In this document: positions 16,298 to 25,673 of the stretch, piece by piece
Layout: every line of letters begins with the position of its first letter
Position numbering within the stretch: position 1 is the stretch's first letter
NCBI GenBank assembly: GCA_910577475.1
Contig: CAJTLJ010000010.1
Coordinates: 1-64,000, forward strand
Direction of reading: 5' to 3'
DNA length: 64,000 bases
Source: an uncultured Alistipes sp.
GTDB taxonomy: Bacteria > Bacteroidota > Bacteroidia > Bacteroidales > Rikenellaceae
The notes under the pieces: generated by a model
Databases searched by the model: none
Told to the model about the DNA's origin: nothing
Seen by the model: the letters and a program-made list of their open reading frames with translations, nothing else
Position numbers and translations under genes: made by a program

Positions 16298-18478
16298 TTA
16301 GCGCAGGAACAGCAGTTCGCGGTACTTGGGCAGAGGCCAGATCTGGTCGTCGACGATCTCCTCCAGCTTGTCGATGTGGCGGCGGATCTCGTCGAAGCAG
16401 ACGGCTACGGTGTCGTGGTAGCAGATCGCCTTGGTCCGTTCGCCTTCGATCTTGTTGGCGGCCTTGCGGGCGTCGATCAGAGCCGATACGCCGGTCTGTA
16501 TGGCGGCCGTATGGCGCTGGATCATCTTGATGAGGGCGATGTCGGACGAGGCGTCCAGACCGCCGCCGATCTGCGACATCTTGTACACCTTGTCCAGCAG
16601 CATGGCTTCGTATTTCGAGGCGATGGGGACGATGTGGTTCATAGCCAGGTCGCCCAGTACGCGGCCTTCGATCTGGATTTTCTTCGTGTAGGTCTCCCAT
16701 TTCACCTCGGTGCGGGCCTCGATCTCGATCTGCGTGAGAACCCCCATGTCGGAGAACATCTGAATGGTGCTCCGGTCGAGGTAGCGGTCGAAGATCAGCG
16801 GGGTAGAGGTCTCGCAGTCCAGACCGCGCCGGGATGCCTCGTTCTTCCACTCGTCGGAGTAGCCGTTGCCGTCGAAACGGATGGGCTTCGACTCCTTGAT
16901 CATGCGGCGCAGCTCTTCGTAAATAGCTTTCTCCTTCTTCACGCCCGCCTCGATCTTGGCGTCCACCGCCTTTTTGAACTCGGACAGTTCGTTGGCGACG
17001 GCCGTATTGAGCACGATCATCGCTTCGGCGCAGTTGTCCGAGGAGCCCACGGCCCGGAACTCGAAACGGTTGCCGGTGAAGGCGAAGGGCGAGGTGCGGT
17101 TGCGGTCCGTGTTGTCCATCAGCAGGGTGGGGATGTGCGAGATGCCGCTCATCTTGAAGATGTTCTTGGCGTCGAAGCGGATCGCGGCGTCGCTCTTGCT
17201 GTTCTCCAGCTTGTCCAGCACGGCCGATACCTGAGCGCCGAGGAAGGTGGAGATAATGGCCGGGGGCGCCTCGTTGGCTCCCAGACGATGGGCGTTCGTC
17301 GCCGACATGATGGCCGCCTTCAACAGTCCGTTGTGGCGATGCACGGCCGAGATCACGTTCACCAGAAAGGTGATGAATTGCAGGTTTTCCGAGGGGGTCT
17401 TTCCCGGCGCGAGCAGGTTGACGCCCGTGTCGGTGCCCAGCGACCAGTTGTTGTGCTTGCCCGAGCCGTTGATCCCCTTGAAGGGCTTCTCGTGCAGCAG
17501 GACGCGGAAATGGTGGCGGCGCGCGATTTTGTCCATGATCGTCATCAGCAGCTGGTTGTGGTCGTTGGCCTGATTGACGGGTTCGTAGACGGGCGCCAGC
17601 TCGAACTGGTTGGGCGCCACCTCGTTGTGGCGGGTCTTGACCGGAATGCCCAGTTTCAGACACTCGTACTCCAGGTCGCGCATGAAGGCGATGACGCGGG
17701 TCGGGATGGCTCCGAAGTAGTGGTCCTCGAGCTGCTGGTTCTTGGCCGATTCGTGACCCATCAGCGTGCGGCCCGTGAGCATCAGGTCGGGACGCAAGGC
17801 CCAGAGGCCTTCGTCCACCAGGAAATACTCCTGCTCCCAGCCCAGGAAGGAGTTGACGCGTCCGACGTTCTTGTCGAAGTAGCGGCATACCTCCGTCGCA
17901 GCCCGGTCGATGGCGGTCAGCGACCGCAGCAGCGGGGTCTTGTAGTCCAGTGCTTCGCCCGTGTAGGCGATGAAGATGGTGGGGATGCAGAGGGTCGTGT
18001 CGACGATGAAGGCGGGCGATGCCGGATCCCAGGCCGAATAACCACGCGCCTCGAAGGTGTTGCGGATGCCGCCGTTGGGGAATGACGAGGCGTCGGGCTC
18101 CTGCTGGACGAGCAGCTTGCCGGAGAACTCCTCCAGCACGCCGCCCTCTCCGTCGGGTTCGGCGAAGGCGTCGTGTTTCTCGGCTGTTCCGCCCGTCAGG
18201 GGCTGGAACCAGTGGGTGTAGTGGTCGGCACCGTTGTCCATGGCCCATTGCTTCATGCCGGCGGCGATGCCGTCGGCCAGTTCGCGGGTGAGGGGCGAGC
18301 CGTTCTCCATGGTGTCGAGCAGGGCCTTGTAGTCGGCCTTCGACAGATACTTCTTCATGGCTTCATGCCCGAAAACCAGCTCGCCGAAGTAGTCCGACGG
18401 ACGGCCTGAGGGGGCCTTGACCTCTACGGCCGTGTGATTGATGGCTGCATCGACCATCTTGAATCGCAGTAATGACAT
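16298..18478 (-). CDS. glnN: Type III glutamine synthetase
   Basis: The 726-residue protein is a GSIII: far longer than GSI (about 450 residues), with characteristic blocks such as HYTHWFQPLTGGTAEKHDAF, LLVQQEPDASSFPNGG, WEQEYFLVDE and KGINGSGKHNNWSLGTDTG. It makes glutamine from glutamate, ammonia and ATP. I place the start at 18478 (MSLLRFKMVDAAI), which matches the family. The frame stays open to 18691, but that extension crosses the promoter and structured leader and is not family-like. The gene has its own promoter, a structured leader and a strong terminator. Confidence 0.95.
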   Translation of the reverse strand: MSLLRFKMVDAAINHTAVEVKAPSGRPSDYFGELVFGHEAMKKYLSKADYKALLDTMENGSPLTRELADGIAAGMKQWAMDNGADHYTHWFQPLTGGTAEKHDAFAEPDGEGGVLEEFSGKLLVQQEPDASSFPNGGIRNTFEARGYSAWDPASPAFIVDTTLCIPTIFIAYTGEALDYKTPLLRSLTAIDRAATEVCRYFDKNVGRVNSFLGWEQEYFLVDEGLWALRPDLMLTGRTLMGHESAKNQQLEDHYFGAIPTRVIAFMRDLEYECLKLGIPVKTRHNEVAPNQFELAPVYEPVNQANDHNQLLMTIMDKIARRHHFRVLLHEKPFKGINGSGKHNNWSLGTDTGVNLLAPGKTPSENLQFITFLVNVISAVHRHNGLLKAAIMSATNAHRLGANEAPPAIISTFLGAQVSAVLDKLENSKSDAAIRFDAKNIFKMSGISHIPTLLMDNTDRNRTSPFAFTGNRFEFRAVGSSDNCAEAMIVLNTAVANELSEFKKAVDAKIEAGVKKEKAIYEELRRMIKESKPIRFDGNGYSDEWKNEASRRGLDCETSTPLIFDRYLDRSTIQMFSDMGVLTQIEIEARTEVKWETYTKKIQIEGRVLGDLAMNHIVPIASKYEAMLLDKVYKMSQIGGGLDASSDIALIKMIQRHTAAIQTGVSALIDARKAANKIEGERTKAICYHDTVAVCFDEIRRHIDKLEEIVDDQIWPLPKYRELLFLR

Positions 18479-18510
18479 ACCTTTATCGTTGTATAATGTT
18501 TCGTCGATAG

Positions 18511-18641
18511 AAAAAAGAGCGGGAGGGGCGAATAATTGTTTAACCTGAACTGACCTGTTTGTCTTTCGGGAGCCTTCGCGATCTGCAATCGCCGACTCCC
18601 GGTACCATGGAAGCCGCCCCTCCCTGCTCTTCGTTTTATCT
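18511..18641 (-). ncRNA. Structured leader or small RNA upstream of glnN, ending in a U-run
   Basis: Read leftward from the predicted start near 18641, bases 18630-18615 pair with 18530-18516 in a 15-bp stem with one bulged base. It encloses a second hairpin (18567-18572 with 18596-18601) and an 80-base interior. The closing strand runs straight into T6 (18516-18511), as in an intrinsic terminator. The glnN start codon follows 33 bases later. I do not recognise it as a known riboswitch class. It could be an attenuator of glnN or an independent RNA of about 130 nt. Confidence 0.55.
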
Positions 18642-18646
18642 CGATG

Positions 18647-18654
18647 CAAAGGTA
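18647..18654 (-). promoter_or_regulatory. -7 element of the glnN leader promoter
   Basis: TACCTTTG on the minus strand. No clear TTTG is found 19-21 bases upstream, so an activator may be needed. Confidence 0.5.
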
Positions 18655-18858
18655 GTTTATTTTGGATGATCTTGTTGCGCGAAAAATGCACTTTTTCTGA
18701 AAAAGGCTGTTTTTTTCTCTATTTTCCGGAAAAATGGAGAAAAAAATCACGGAATAGACGAAAAATAGGTGTCTGTTTTCGCAGAATCGGTGAAAAAATA
18801 TTCTGTTAATGAAATAACAGTTACTTTTTGATCGGTCGGGGTGTCGCTTCGTCCGTTG

Positions 18859-18890
18859 AAAAAATCGCCCCGGCATGTCATGCCGGGGCG
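18859..18890 (-). terminator. Intrinsic terminator after the large lipoprotein gene
   Basis: An 11-bp GC-rich stem (18880-18890 with 18866-18876) is followed on the minus strand by T6 (18864-18859). It starts about 20 bases after the stop codon. The 220 bases between it and the glnN promoter have no gene. Confidence 0.85.
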
Positions 18891-18911
18891 AAGGGTGAGC
18901 AAGGGTCGGAT

Positions 18912-21900
18912 TTACTGCTGCGTGTTTCCTTCGGCGGACACTTTGGCCGCGTTGTTGATGTACACGAACAGATCCTTGGAGGTGCCAGTGATGTTTTCGA
19001 TGGAAGTGGTCGAGAGGTTGTTCTTTACCTCGATCCTGTTCTCGCCGTCCAGACCCGGCGTGGATTCGGTGAATTGCGTATTGCCGACGATTCCGGCGGC
19101 GAAGGTCGACGAGGAGCGGAGCTCCGGGGCGTAGTTCTTGTTCTCGTTGATTACGCCGAAATTGTAGGCTACGCCGACGATGCCTCCGACTCCGTTGCCG
19201 CCGAGAACCGATCCGCGGTTCGTGTTGCCGATGACGGAAATGATGTTCTTCGCCGGATAGGCAGTCTGGGTGCCGCTGTAGCGGAGCCACCCGACGATGC
19301 CTCCCGTACCGTAGGCGTCGGCTTGGTTGGTTACGTCGGCCGTATTCGTGCAGCCCGATACCAGACCTGCATTCTGCTGTTCGCCGACGATGCCGCCGAC
19401 GCTGGTGCCTTTACCGGTGATCGGCTGGTCGTTCGTGCAGTTCCGGATCTCTGCTGCACTCAAGCCGACGATTCCGCCCACGACACCGGTCGTGCTGGAG
19501 ACGGCTCCGTGGTTCTCGCATCCTTCGATAACGATCTTTTTGTTCTTGGCCGTATAATAGGCTGCGCCGATGATTCCTCCGACGTTGGCTACCGTGCCGC
19601 TGATCTCAGCGTAATTCCTGCAATCGGTAAGGGTCGCGCTGCGGATGGCACGGCCGACGATTCCTCCGCCGTTTTTGACTGCCATTCGGCCGCGGACCTC
19701 TACGCCGCTGACCGTGGCGCCGTTCAGCAGCATGCCGGCTGCGGCTCCGGCCAGTTCGCTCTCCGCCTGAATATCGACGATCAGGTTGAGATTTCTGATG
19801 GTTCCGCCGTCCACTACGCCGACGAGACCGATGGCATGGTCGGCCGAAGGTGTCGTTGTGATCGTCATGTTCTTTACGGTCATGCCGTTACCGTCGAAAG
19901 TGCCTTTGAAAGTCTGGCCTTTGGCGATGGCTCCGCTGCGCGAACCGTTGGCGATGGGGGTCCACTCCAGGCCCGTGAGGTCGACATCCTCTGTCAGGGT
20001 GACCGTCTTGCCGGCGAAGTCGTCGCCGGCGTTGATAAGGGCGGCGAAGTTGGACAGACCCGTCCGGCCCGTCACCCGATAGGCGGTCTCGCTGACCTGC
20101 TCGATGCCTTCGGGCAGGGGTACGATCAGCCGGGCACCGTCGGTCGTGTTGCCTGTGGAGTTGATCGTGTGCGAGGCGTTGCGGCAGCCTCCGTAGAGCA
20201 GGCCCGTCGTGGCGGCGTCGCAGCCCGTGACGGTCGATCCGGACGCTACCGTGCACGACCGGATGTTGATGACGGGCGTACCGCCGGCCATTTCGCCGAA
20301 GATGCCGCCTACCATGATCTTGCCCTTGTTGTCGGCGATGTACTGCTCCGGGGCGTTGGTCTTTACGTTGCCGCTGAAGGTGCAGCCCGAGAGGTTGGCG
20401 TAGGTGCCCACCTGTCCGGCGATACCGCCCACCTTGCGGCTGCCTTCCACGTCGATCGAGGCCGAGCAGCGGTCTATGACGGCGGCCTCGGGATCGCTCT
20501 TTTCGGCCGCATAACCCACGATACCGCCCGTGGCGTCGCCCTCCAGATCGCTCTTTTTGAAGATGCCCTTCACGTAGCTTCCGGCTTCGCCGGTTACCGA
20601 GCACTCGGCGAACGAGGCGTAGCCGTAACCGGAGATGCCGCCGGTCTGGTAGTTGCCCTCGATCCGGATGTCGCCCTCGACCGAGCAGCTCTCCACCCGG
20701 CCCGTGTAGGCGCTGCCCGCGACGGCGCCCACCTGGGAAAGTCCGGTGACAGCGGCATTGCGGATTGTGATGTTCTTCAGCGTCGCGGGGGTGTTGCCGC
20801 TGGTGGCGATACGTCCGAACAGACCGACGAAGGATTGCTCGGGCAGGTTCACGACGAGGTTGGAGATCGTGCCGCCCGCTCCGTCGAAGATGCCGGAGAA
20901 GGGGGGGTCTGAGGTTCCGATGGGGGTCCATGCGTAGCTGTTTAGGTCGATGTCGCCGGCAAGGACGACGGTTTTACCGGCGAAGGTGTCGCCTGCGTTC
21001 ACCTGCTCGGCGATCCAGGCCAGTTGGGCCGCATTGGTTACGGTGTAGCTCTTCGAAGCTTCGTCGTAGGCGGGCTCCTCCACCTCGCCGTTCCACGGAG
21101 CGGCCTTCACGATCCGGTAGCTGTAGGTGTTGGTCTTGCCGTTCTCTTCGTTGACGATGGTGACGGGCTCGTCGAGCTTTTCCCACTTGTATCCTTCGGC
21201 GGCGCGAATCTTCTGTTCGGTGAACTGGTTGTAGCCCTGGTCCATGAAATATCCGCCCTTCAGGCAGATGATTCCGTTCTCCTGACCGGCGATGTCGTTG
21301 TCGCCCGTATAGATGCAGTTGGCCTGGCCTTCCCGGAAGAAATAACCGCCGTTGATGGTCGCCGATCCGACATTGGCCGTGTAGAGGGCGTAGTAGTTGC
21401 GGCCGCTGCCGTCCGCAGCGCCGTAGGTGGAGTAGCGTCCGTCGTTTATCACGAGCGTAGCTCCGTTGTCGGCGCTCAAGGCTCCCTGCACGCCTTCGAT
21501 CGTTGCGTTATGGATAACCATTTCCGTATTGGAGCCGGTGCACCGCACGCTGTAGGCCCAAGTGTTGTCCCGGTTGTCCGAGGTGCTCTTGAAGGTGCCG
21601 CCGTTGACCGTGATCTTGCCGCCTTCGCAGTACAGTGCGTAGAACGAAGCCTCTACCCGGCAATCCTCGATGACCATCTCGCCCGACATCTGCACGATGC
21701 CCGATCCGCGCGTCGCATTGACCGTCCGGACGGTGATGCCGTCGATCGTGACCTTGCCGCCTCTGTTGCGCACGATGCCTCTGTCGCCGGTCATGACGCC
21801 GCCGCCCGAGATATGCAGCTCGCCTTCGTTATCGATCTGGTCGGCTTCCAGGGTGAGGGAGATGCCCTTCGGTACGTTGAGTTCGACCTGCGTACCGGCC

Positions 21901-23006
21901 GGGATGACGATCTGTCCCTTCTCCGAGAGGTCCACGTCGCGCTCGATGACGATCGAGCCGCCCTTGACGAGTGCGTCCGCGACCTCCTGGGCGTAATCGT
22001 ACTCCGTGCCGCTCTCGAGCGTGAAGCCGAAGGCGGCACGCTTCTGGCGGGTGATCTCGTAGGAGGGCTGGCTGAAGCTGTCCTTCGTGTAGACGATCTC
22101 CTTGCCCGTTTCGTCGGTGGCGTAGACCTCCATCTTCGGATGCTCGACCGTGCCGGCGTTCACTACGGCGAACAGCTCGGTCTTCTCGCCGGCCTGCAGC
22201 GTGACGGGGGTGTCGAGCTGGACGGTCACGCGGTCGTAGGTCTTGTCGGCGACGGGCTGCGGGGCGTAGGCCGCGTTGGCGATGGAGGGGTTCTCGGCCG
22301 TCAGATCGACGCGGAAATCACCCGTCAGGGCGCTGCCTTCGGCCGAGAAGACGAGCTTCGAGATCGTGACGGCCGACGCCGAGGCGGGATTCGTGACTAC
22401 GAAGCGGGCCAGTGCGAATACGCCCGAGAAGCGGAGGTCGGCCTTGTAGTTCCGGTTGTCCTCCGTGGTAGGCTCGGTCGGCGTGGCTACTACGGCGTAG
22501 TAGTCGGGCAGGTGCTTGTAGTCCGAAGCGGCGGCCTGATGCTGCAGGTCGGCCAGCGTAAGGGTGCGGGTGCCGTCCCAGACGGCCCGGGTCGTGGACT
22601 GCTCCGTGGCTCCGCCCTCGACCGAGCCCGAGATCGAGCCGCTGTTGGCCGTGTAGGGGGCGTAGGCCAGAATCTTGATGCCGTTCTGGAGCTGGAGCAG
22701 CGACTGCTCGGCCTGCTGGAAAGTTACCCAGCCGCGGTCGTCGGCTGCGCCGGCGGTGAAGAGGATGTTCTCCTCGGTCCAGACGCCCGGGAGCTGAAGA
22801 TAGACGCCGATCCGCTCTTCGTTCTCCACGATGTCGAAACTCAGACCGTCGTCCGTCGTCATGCGGGTGTCGCCTCTCTCGGTCGTGGCGTGGAGCGTCA
22901 GGGTGCCGGTTCCGCCGTTGTAAATCGGCTCGATCTCCTCCGGGAGATCCTTGCTGCACGCTGCGGCGGCAAGGGCCGTCAAAAGTAATAAGGAATACCG
23001 TTTCAT
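18912..23006 (-). CDS. Large surface lipoprotein: fimbrillin-like, beta-helix and GLUG repeats
   Basis: The 1364-residue protein has a lipoprotein signal (MKRYSLLLLTALAAAACSKD) with acidic residues after the Cys, as in Bacteroidota surface export. Residues 25-340 resemble the fimbrillin/Mfa-like family. Residues about 345-600 look like a right-handed beta-helix (TIDGITVRT, ITVNGGTF). Two related modules follow, starting near 657 and 985 (NAGDTFAGKTV and NAGDDFAGKTV, each then ending in WTPI), about 328 residues apart. Each is followed by many GLUG-type GGIVG repeats. Such proteins are surface adhesins or pilus-associated; the ligand is unknown. A 38-residue peptide gene lies 18 bases upstream. 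Confidence 0.82.
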   Translation of the reverse strand: MKRYSLLLLTALAAAACSKDLPEEIEPIYNGGTGTLTLHATTERGDTRMTTDDGLSFDIVENEERIGVYLQLPGVWTEENILFTAGAADDRGWVTFQQAEQSLLQLQNGIKILAYAPYTANSGSISGSVEGGATEQSTTRAVWDGTRTLTLADLQHQAAASDYKHLPDYYAVVATPTEPTTEDNRNYKADLRFSGVFALARFVVTNPASASAVTISKLVFSAEGSALTGDFRVDLTAENPSIANAAYAPQPVADKTYDRVTVQLDTPVTLQAGEKTELFAVVNAGTVEHPKMEVYATDETGKEIVYTKDSFSQPSYEITRQKRAAFGFTLESGTEYDYAQEVADALVKGGSIVIERDVDLSEKGQIVIPAGTQVELNVPKGISLTLEADQIDNEGELHISGGGVMTGDRGIVRNRGGKVTIDGITVRTVNATRGSGIVQMSGEMVIEDCRVEASFYALYCEGGKITVNGGTFKSTSDNRDNTWAYSVRCTGSNTEMVIHNATIEGVQGALSADNGATLVINDGRYSTYGAADGSGRNYYALYTANVGSATINGGYFFREGQANCIYTGDNDIAGQENGIICLKGGYFMDQGYNQFTEQKIRAAEGYKWEKLDEPVTIVNEENGKTNTYSYRIVKAAPWNGEVEEPAYDEASKSYTVTNAAQLAWIAEQVNAGDTFAGKTVVLAGDIDLNSYAWTPIGTSDPPFSGIFDGAGGTISNLVVNLPEQSFVGLFGRIATSGNTPATLKNITIRNAAVTGLSQVGAVAGSAYTGRVESCSVEGDIRIEGNYQTGGISGYGYASFAECSVTGEAGSYVKGIFKKSDLEGDATGGIVGYAAEKSDPEAAVIDRCSASIDVEGSRKVGGIAGQVGTYANLSGCTFSGNVKTNAPEQYIADNKGKIMVGGIFGEMAGGTPVINIRSCTVASGSTVTGCDAATTGLLYGGCRNASHTINSTGNTTDGARLIVPLPEGIEQVSETAYRVTGRTGLSNFAALINAGDDFAGKTVTLTEDVDLTGLEWTPIANGSRSGAIAKGQTFKGTFDGNGMTVKNMTITTTPSADHAIGLVGVVDGGTIRNLNLIVDIQAESELAGAAAGMLLNGATVSGVEVRGRMAVKNGGGIVGRAIRSATLTDCRNYAEISGTVANVGGIIGAAYYTAKNKKIVIEGCENHGAVSSTTGVVGGIVGLSAAEIRNCTNDQPITGKGTSVGGIVGEQQNAGLVSGCTNTADVTNQADAYGTGGIVGWLRYSGTQTAYPAKNIISVIGNTNRGSVLGGNGVGGIVGVAYNFGVINENKNYAPELRSSSTFAAGIVGNTQFTESTPGLDGENRIEVKNNLSTTSIENITGTSKDLFVYINNAAKVSAEGNTQQ

Positions 23007-23024
23007 TGGGTTTGAATTTGTTGG

Positions 23025-23141
23025 TTACTCGTAAATCTCTTCGTCCGGTAGGACACTCTCTACCTGCGAGCCCGAGAAGCCTTGTTCGACGGGAAGCAGA
23101 AATTCCTCGATCTGAGGTCGTTCATAGTGTTTTTTTCTCAT
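23025..23141 (-). CDS. 38-residue peptide before the large lipoprotein
   Basis: A 38-codon frame starts ATG at 23141 (MRKKHYERPQIEEFLLPVEQ) and ends at TAA 23025, 18 bases before the lipoprotein start. The N-terminus is basic and the C-terminus is acidic (LPDEEIYE). There is no signal peptide or membrane segment. Short charged peptides of this look occur before fimbrillin-like genes in Bacteroidota, but I cannot name a family. The frame lies well downstream of a strong promoter, so translation is plausible. Confidence 0.6.
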   Translation of the reverse strand: MRKKHYERPQIEEFLLPVEQGFSGSQVESVLPDEEIYE

Positions 23142-23257
23142 GTCGTTTTAGTTTTTGGTGTGAATTGTTTTTTATCTTCGAGGTAAAACGGGTATTCAAA
23201 ATCCAAAAGCGAAACAGACGTCCGTCGTGTATGGAACCGCAGAGAAAAGACGAGACG

Positions 23258-23280
23258 GTCGGCCTTTTGGAGAGGCCGAC
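23258..23280 (-). other. Hairpin in the 5' leader of the peptide-lipoprotein transcript
   Basis: A 7-bp stem, gtcggcc with ggccgac, lies in the 260-base leader. No T-run follows, so it looks like a leader structure, not a terminator. Confidence 0.35.
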
Positions 23281-23410
23281 GGGTAAAACGGTGTCTTACA
23301 TGTTGATTGTCAGAGCGATAGGTGTAAAATCCCCCCCCCTGGAACGGGGCGGGCTACTTCGGATCCTATGCGCGTGTAATACAGCATATTAGTACGTATG
23401 AATTCGAAAG

Positions 23411-23441
23411 CAAAATTAATCATAATTTTCTTATTTCCAAA
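23411..23441 (-). promoter_or_regulatory. Promoter of the peptide-lipoprotein unit
   Basis: On the minus strand TTTG (23441-23438), 19 bases, TAATTTTG (23418-23411). It is a close consensus match, about 260 bases upstream of the peptide start. The rest of 23142-23410 shows no gene apart from the hairpin and a C9 run at 23332-23340. Confidence 0.65.
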
Positions 23442-23461
23442 TTTGCGGAGGGCGAAATCAT

Positions 23462-23507
23462 ATGACAATCAGGGGCCGTTGCGACAGCAACGGCCCCTGA
23501 TTGTCAT
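23462..23507 (-). terminator. Perfect 21-bp hairpin after mutB
   Basis: Bases 23462-23482 pair perfectly with 23487-23507 around a GACA loop, 14 bases after the mutB stop. No T-run follows, but no other function is evident. Confidence 0.7.
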
Positions 23508-23521
23508 GCGTAAGGATCGGC

Positions 23522-25660
23522 TTACTCGTCCAGCAGGATCTCCATCATCTTGATGGCTGCGGTAGCGATCGGGGTACCGGGGCCGAAGATGGCGGCGGCA
23601 CCGTCTCTATAGAGTTCGTCGTAGTCCTGTGCGGGGATCACGCCGCCCACGATCACGATGATGTCTTCGCGGCCCAGCTTCTTCAGCTCGGCGATGATCT
23701 GCGGCACCAGCGTCAGGTGACCGGCGGCCAGCGACGATACGCCCACTACGTGAACGTCGTTCTCGACAGCCTGCTTGGCAGCCTCCTCCGGGGTCTGGAA
23801 CAGCGGACCCATGTCGACGTCGAAGCCGATGTCGGCGTAGCCCGTCGCAACGACTTTCGCGCCGCGGTCGTGGCCGTCCTGGCCCAGCTTGGCGATCATG
23901 ATACGGGGCTGGCGGCCCTCCTTCTTGGCGAATCGAGCGACCATCTCCTTGGCCTTCTCGAAAGATTTGTCGTTTTTCACCTCTGAACTGTATACACCTG
24001 AAATGGAACGGATAACTGCCTTGTAGCGGCCTACGACGACCTCGCAGGCATCGGAGATCTCGCCCAGCGACGCACGCACCTTCGCAGCCTCGACGGCCAG
24101 CTCCAGCAGGTTGCCCTCGCCGGTCTTGACGCACTCCGTGATGGCGGCCAGCGCCTTCTGTACGGCGGCCTCGTCGCGGTTGGCGCGCAGCTCCTTCAGA
24201 CGCTCGATCTGGCTCTTGCGCACGGCGGTGTTGTCTACGGCCAGAATGTCGATCGGATCCTCCTTCTCGAGGCGGTACTCGTTCACGCCGATGATCTTCT
24301 CGATGCCCGAGTCGATGCGGGCCTGCTTGCGGGCCGAGGCCTCCTCGATGCGCATCTTCGGAATGCCGGTCTCGATGGCCTTGGCCATGCCGCCCAGCTT
24401 CTCGATCTCCTGGATGTGCTCCCAAGCCTTGTGGGCGATCTCGTTGGTGAGGGTCTCCACGTAGTAGGAGCCTGCCCACGGGTCGACCTCGCGGCAGACG
24501 TTGGTCTCCTCCTGGATATAGATCTGCGTGTTACGCGCAATACGGGCCGAGAAGTCGGTCGGCAGGGCGATCGCCTCGTCGAGGGCGTTGGTGTGCAGCG
24601 ACTGGGTGTGACCCAGTGCGGCGCCCATGGCCTCGATGGCCGTGCGGGCCACGTTGTTGAACGGATCCTGCTCGGTGAGCGACCAGCCCGAGGTCTGCGA
24701 GTGGGTACGCAGCGCCAGCGACTTGGGATTCTTGGGGTCGAACTGCTTCACGATCTTCGCCCACAGCATGCGCGCGGCGCGCATCTTGGCGATCTCCATG
24801 AAGTGGTTCATGCCGATGGCCCAGAAGAACGACAGACGCGGTGCGAAGGCATCGATCGACATGCCGGCGTTGATGCCGGCTCGCAGATACTCCAGACCGT
24901 CGGCCAGCGTATAGGCCAGCTCGATATCGGCCGTGGCGCCCGCCTCCTGCATGTGGTAGCCCGAGATGGAGATCGAGTTGAACTTCGGCATGTGCTTCGA
25001 GGTGTACTCGAAGATGTCGGCGATGATCTTCATCGAGAACTTCGGAGGATAAATATAGGTGTTGCGCACCATGAACTCCTTCAGGATGTCGTTCTGGATC
25101 GTGCCGGCCAGCTGGTCGAGCGTGCAGCCCTGCTCCAGACCCGTCACGATGTAGAAGGCCAGAATGGGCAGCACGGCGCCGTTCATGGTCATCGAAACCG
25201 ACATCTTGTCCAGCGGAATGCCGTTGAAGAGCACCTTCATGTCCTCGACCGAGCAGATCGACACGCCGGCCTTGCCGACGTCGCCCACCACGCGCGGGTG
25301 ATCGGCGTCGTAGCCGCGGTGCGTAGCCAGGTCGAAGGCCACCGACAGACCCTTCTGTCCGGCCGCCAGGTTGCGGCGGTAGAAGGCGTTCGACTCCTCG
25401 GCCGTCGAGAATCCGGCGTACTGGCGGATCGTCCAGGGACGCATCACGTACATGGTGGAGTAGGGACCGCGCAGGAAGGGTGCCAGACCTGCCGCGTAGT
25501 TCAGGTGCTCCATTCCCTCCAGGTCCTCGGCCGAGTAGCCGCCCTTTACGGGAATCTGTTCGGCCGTGAGCCAGGGTTCCACCTTGCCGCAGCCTTTCGA
25601 TGCGCAGCAGCTCTTCTGCTCCGCACCGGCATATTTCAGTTCTGAAAATTTCGCTCTCAT
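23522..25660 (-). CDS. mutB: Methylmalonyl-CoA mutase, large (catalytic) subunit
   Basis: The 712-residue protein has the TIM-barrel CoA-binding region with the GPYSTMYVMRPWTIRQYAGF-type block near residues 65-85, and a C-terminal cobalamin domain with the DGHDRG (DxHxxG) motif at 595-600, where H597 is the lower cobalt ligand. It interconverts succinyl-CoA and R-methylmalonyl-CoA with adenosylcobalamin, the route to propionate in Bacteroidota. It lies 13 bases after mutA in one operon. The N-terminus has an extra Cys-rich patch (CCASKGCGK, near 18-26). Confidence 0.96.
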   Translation of the reverse strand: MRAKFSELKYAGAEQKSCCASKGCGKVEPWLTAEQIPVKGGYSAEDLEGMEHLNYAAGLAPFLRGPYSTMYVMRPWTIRQYAGFSTAEESNAFYRRNLAAGQKGLSVAFDLATHRGYDADHPRVVGDVGKAGVSICSVEDMKVLFNGIPLDKMSVSMTMNGAVLPILAFYIVTGLEQGCTLDQLAGTIQNDILKEFMVRNTYIYPPKFSMKIIADIFEYTSKHMPKFNSISISGYHMQEAGATADIELAYTLADGLEYLRAGINAGMSIDAFAPRLSFFWAIGMNHFMEIAKMRAARMLWAKIVKQFDPKNPKSLALRTHSQTSGWSLTEQDPFNNVARTAIEAMGAALGHTQSLHTNALDEAIALPTDFSARIARNTQIYIQEETNVCREVDPWAGSYYVETLTNEIAHKAWEHIQEIEKLGGMAKAIETGIPKMRIEEASARKQARIDSGIEKIIGVNEYRLEKEDPIDILAVDNTAVRKSQIERLKELRANRDEAAVQKALAAITECVKTGEGNLLELAVEAAKVRASLGEISDACEVVVGRYKAVIRSISGVYSSEVKNDKSFEKAKEMVARFAKKEGRQPRIMIAKLGQDGHDRGAKVVATGYADIGFDVDMGPLFQTPEEAAKQAVENDVHVVGVSSLAAGHLTLVPQIIAELKKLGREDIIVIVGGVIPAQDYDELYRDGAAAIFGPGTPIATAAIKMMEILLDE

Positions 25661-25673
25661 AAGGTTTCGCGTT

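Noticed and set aside
18511..18641. glnN leader as a 6S RNA or SRP RNA
   Set aside because: It lacks the SRP GGAAGNAGC-type loop and the long open 6S bubble; the U-run and closeness to glnN fit a leader better.
18479..18691. N-terminal extension of glutamine synthetase (71 codons)
   Set aside because: It covers the promoter -7 element and structured leader, and family members start at MSLLRF-like sequence.
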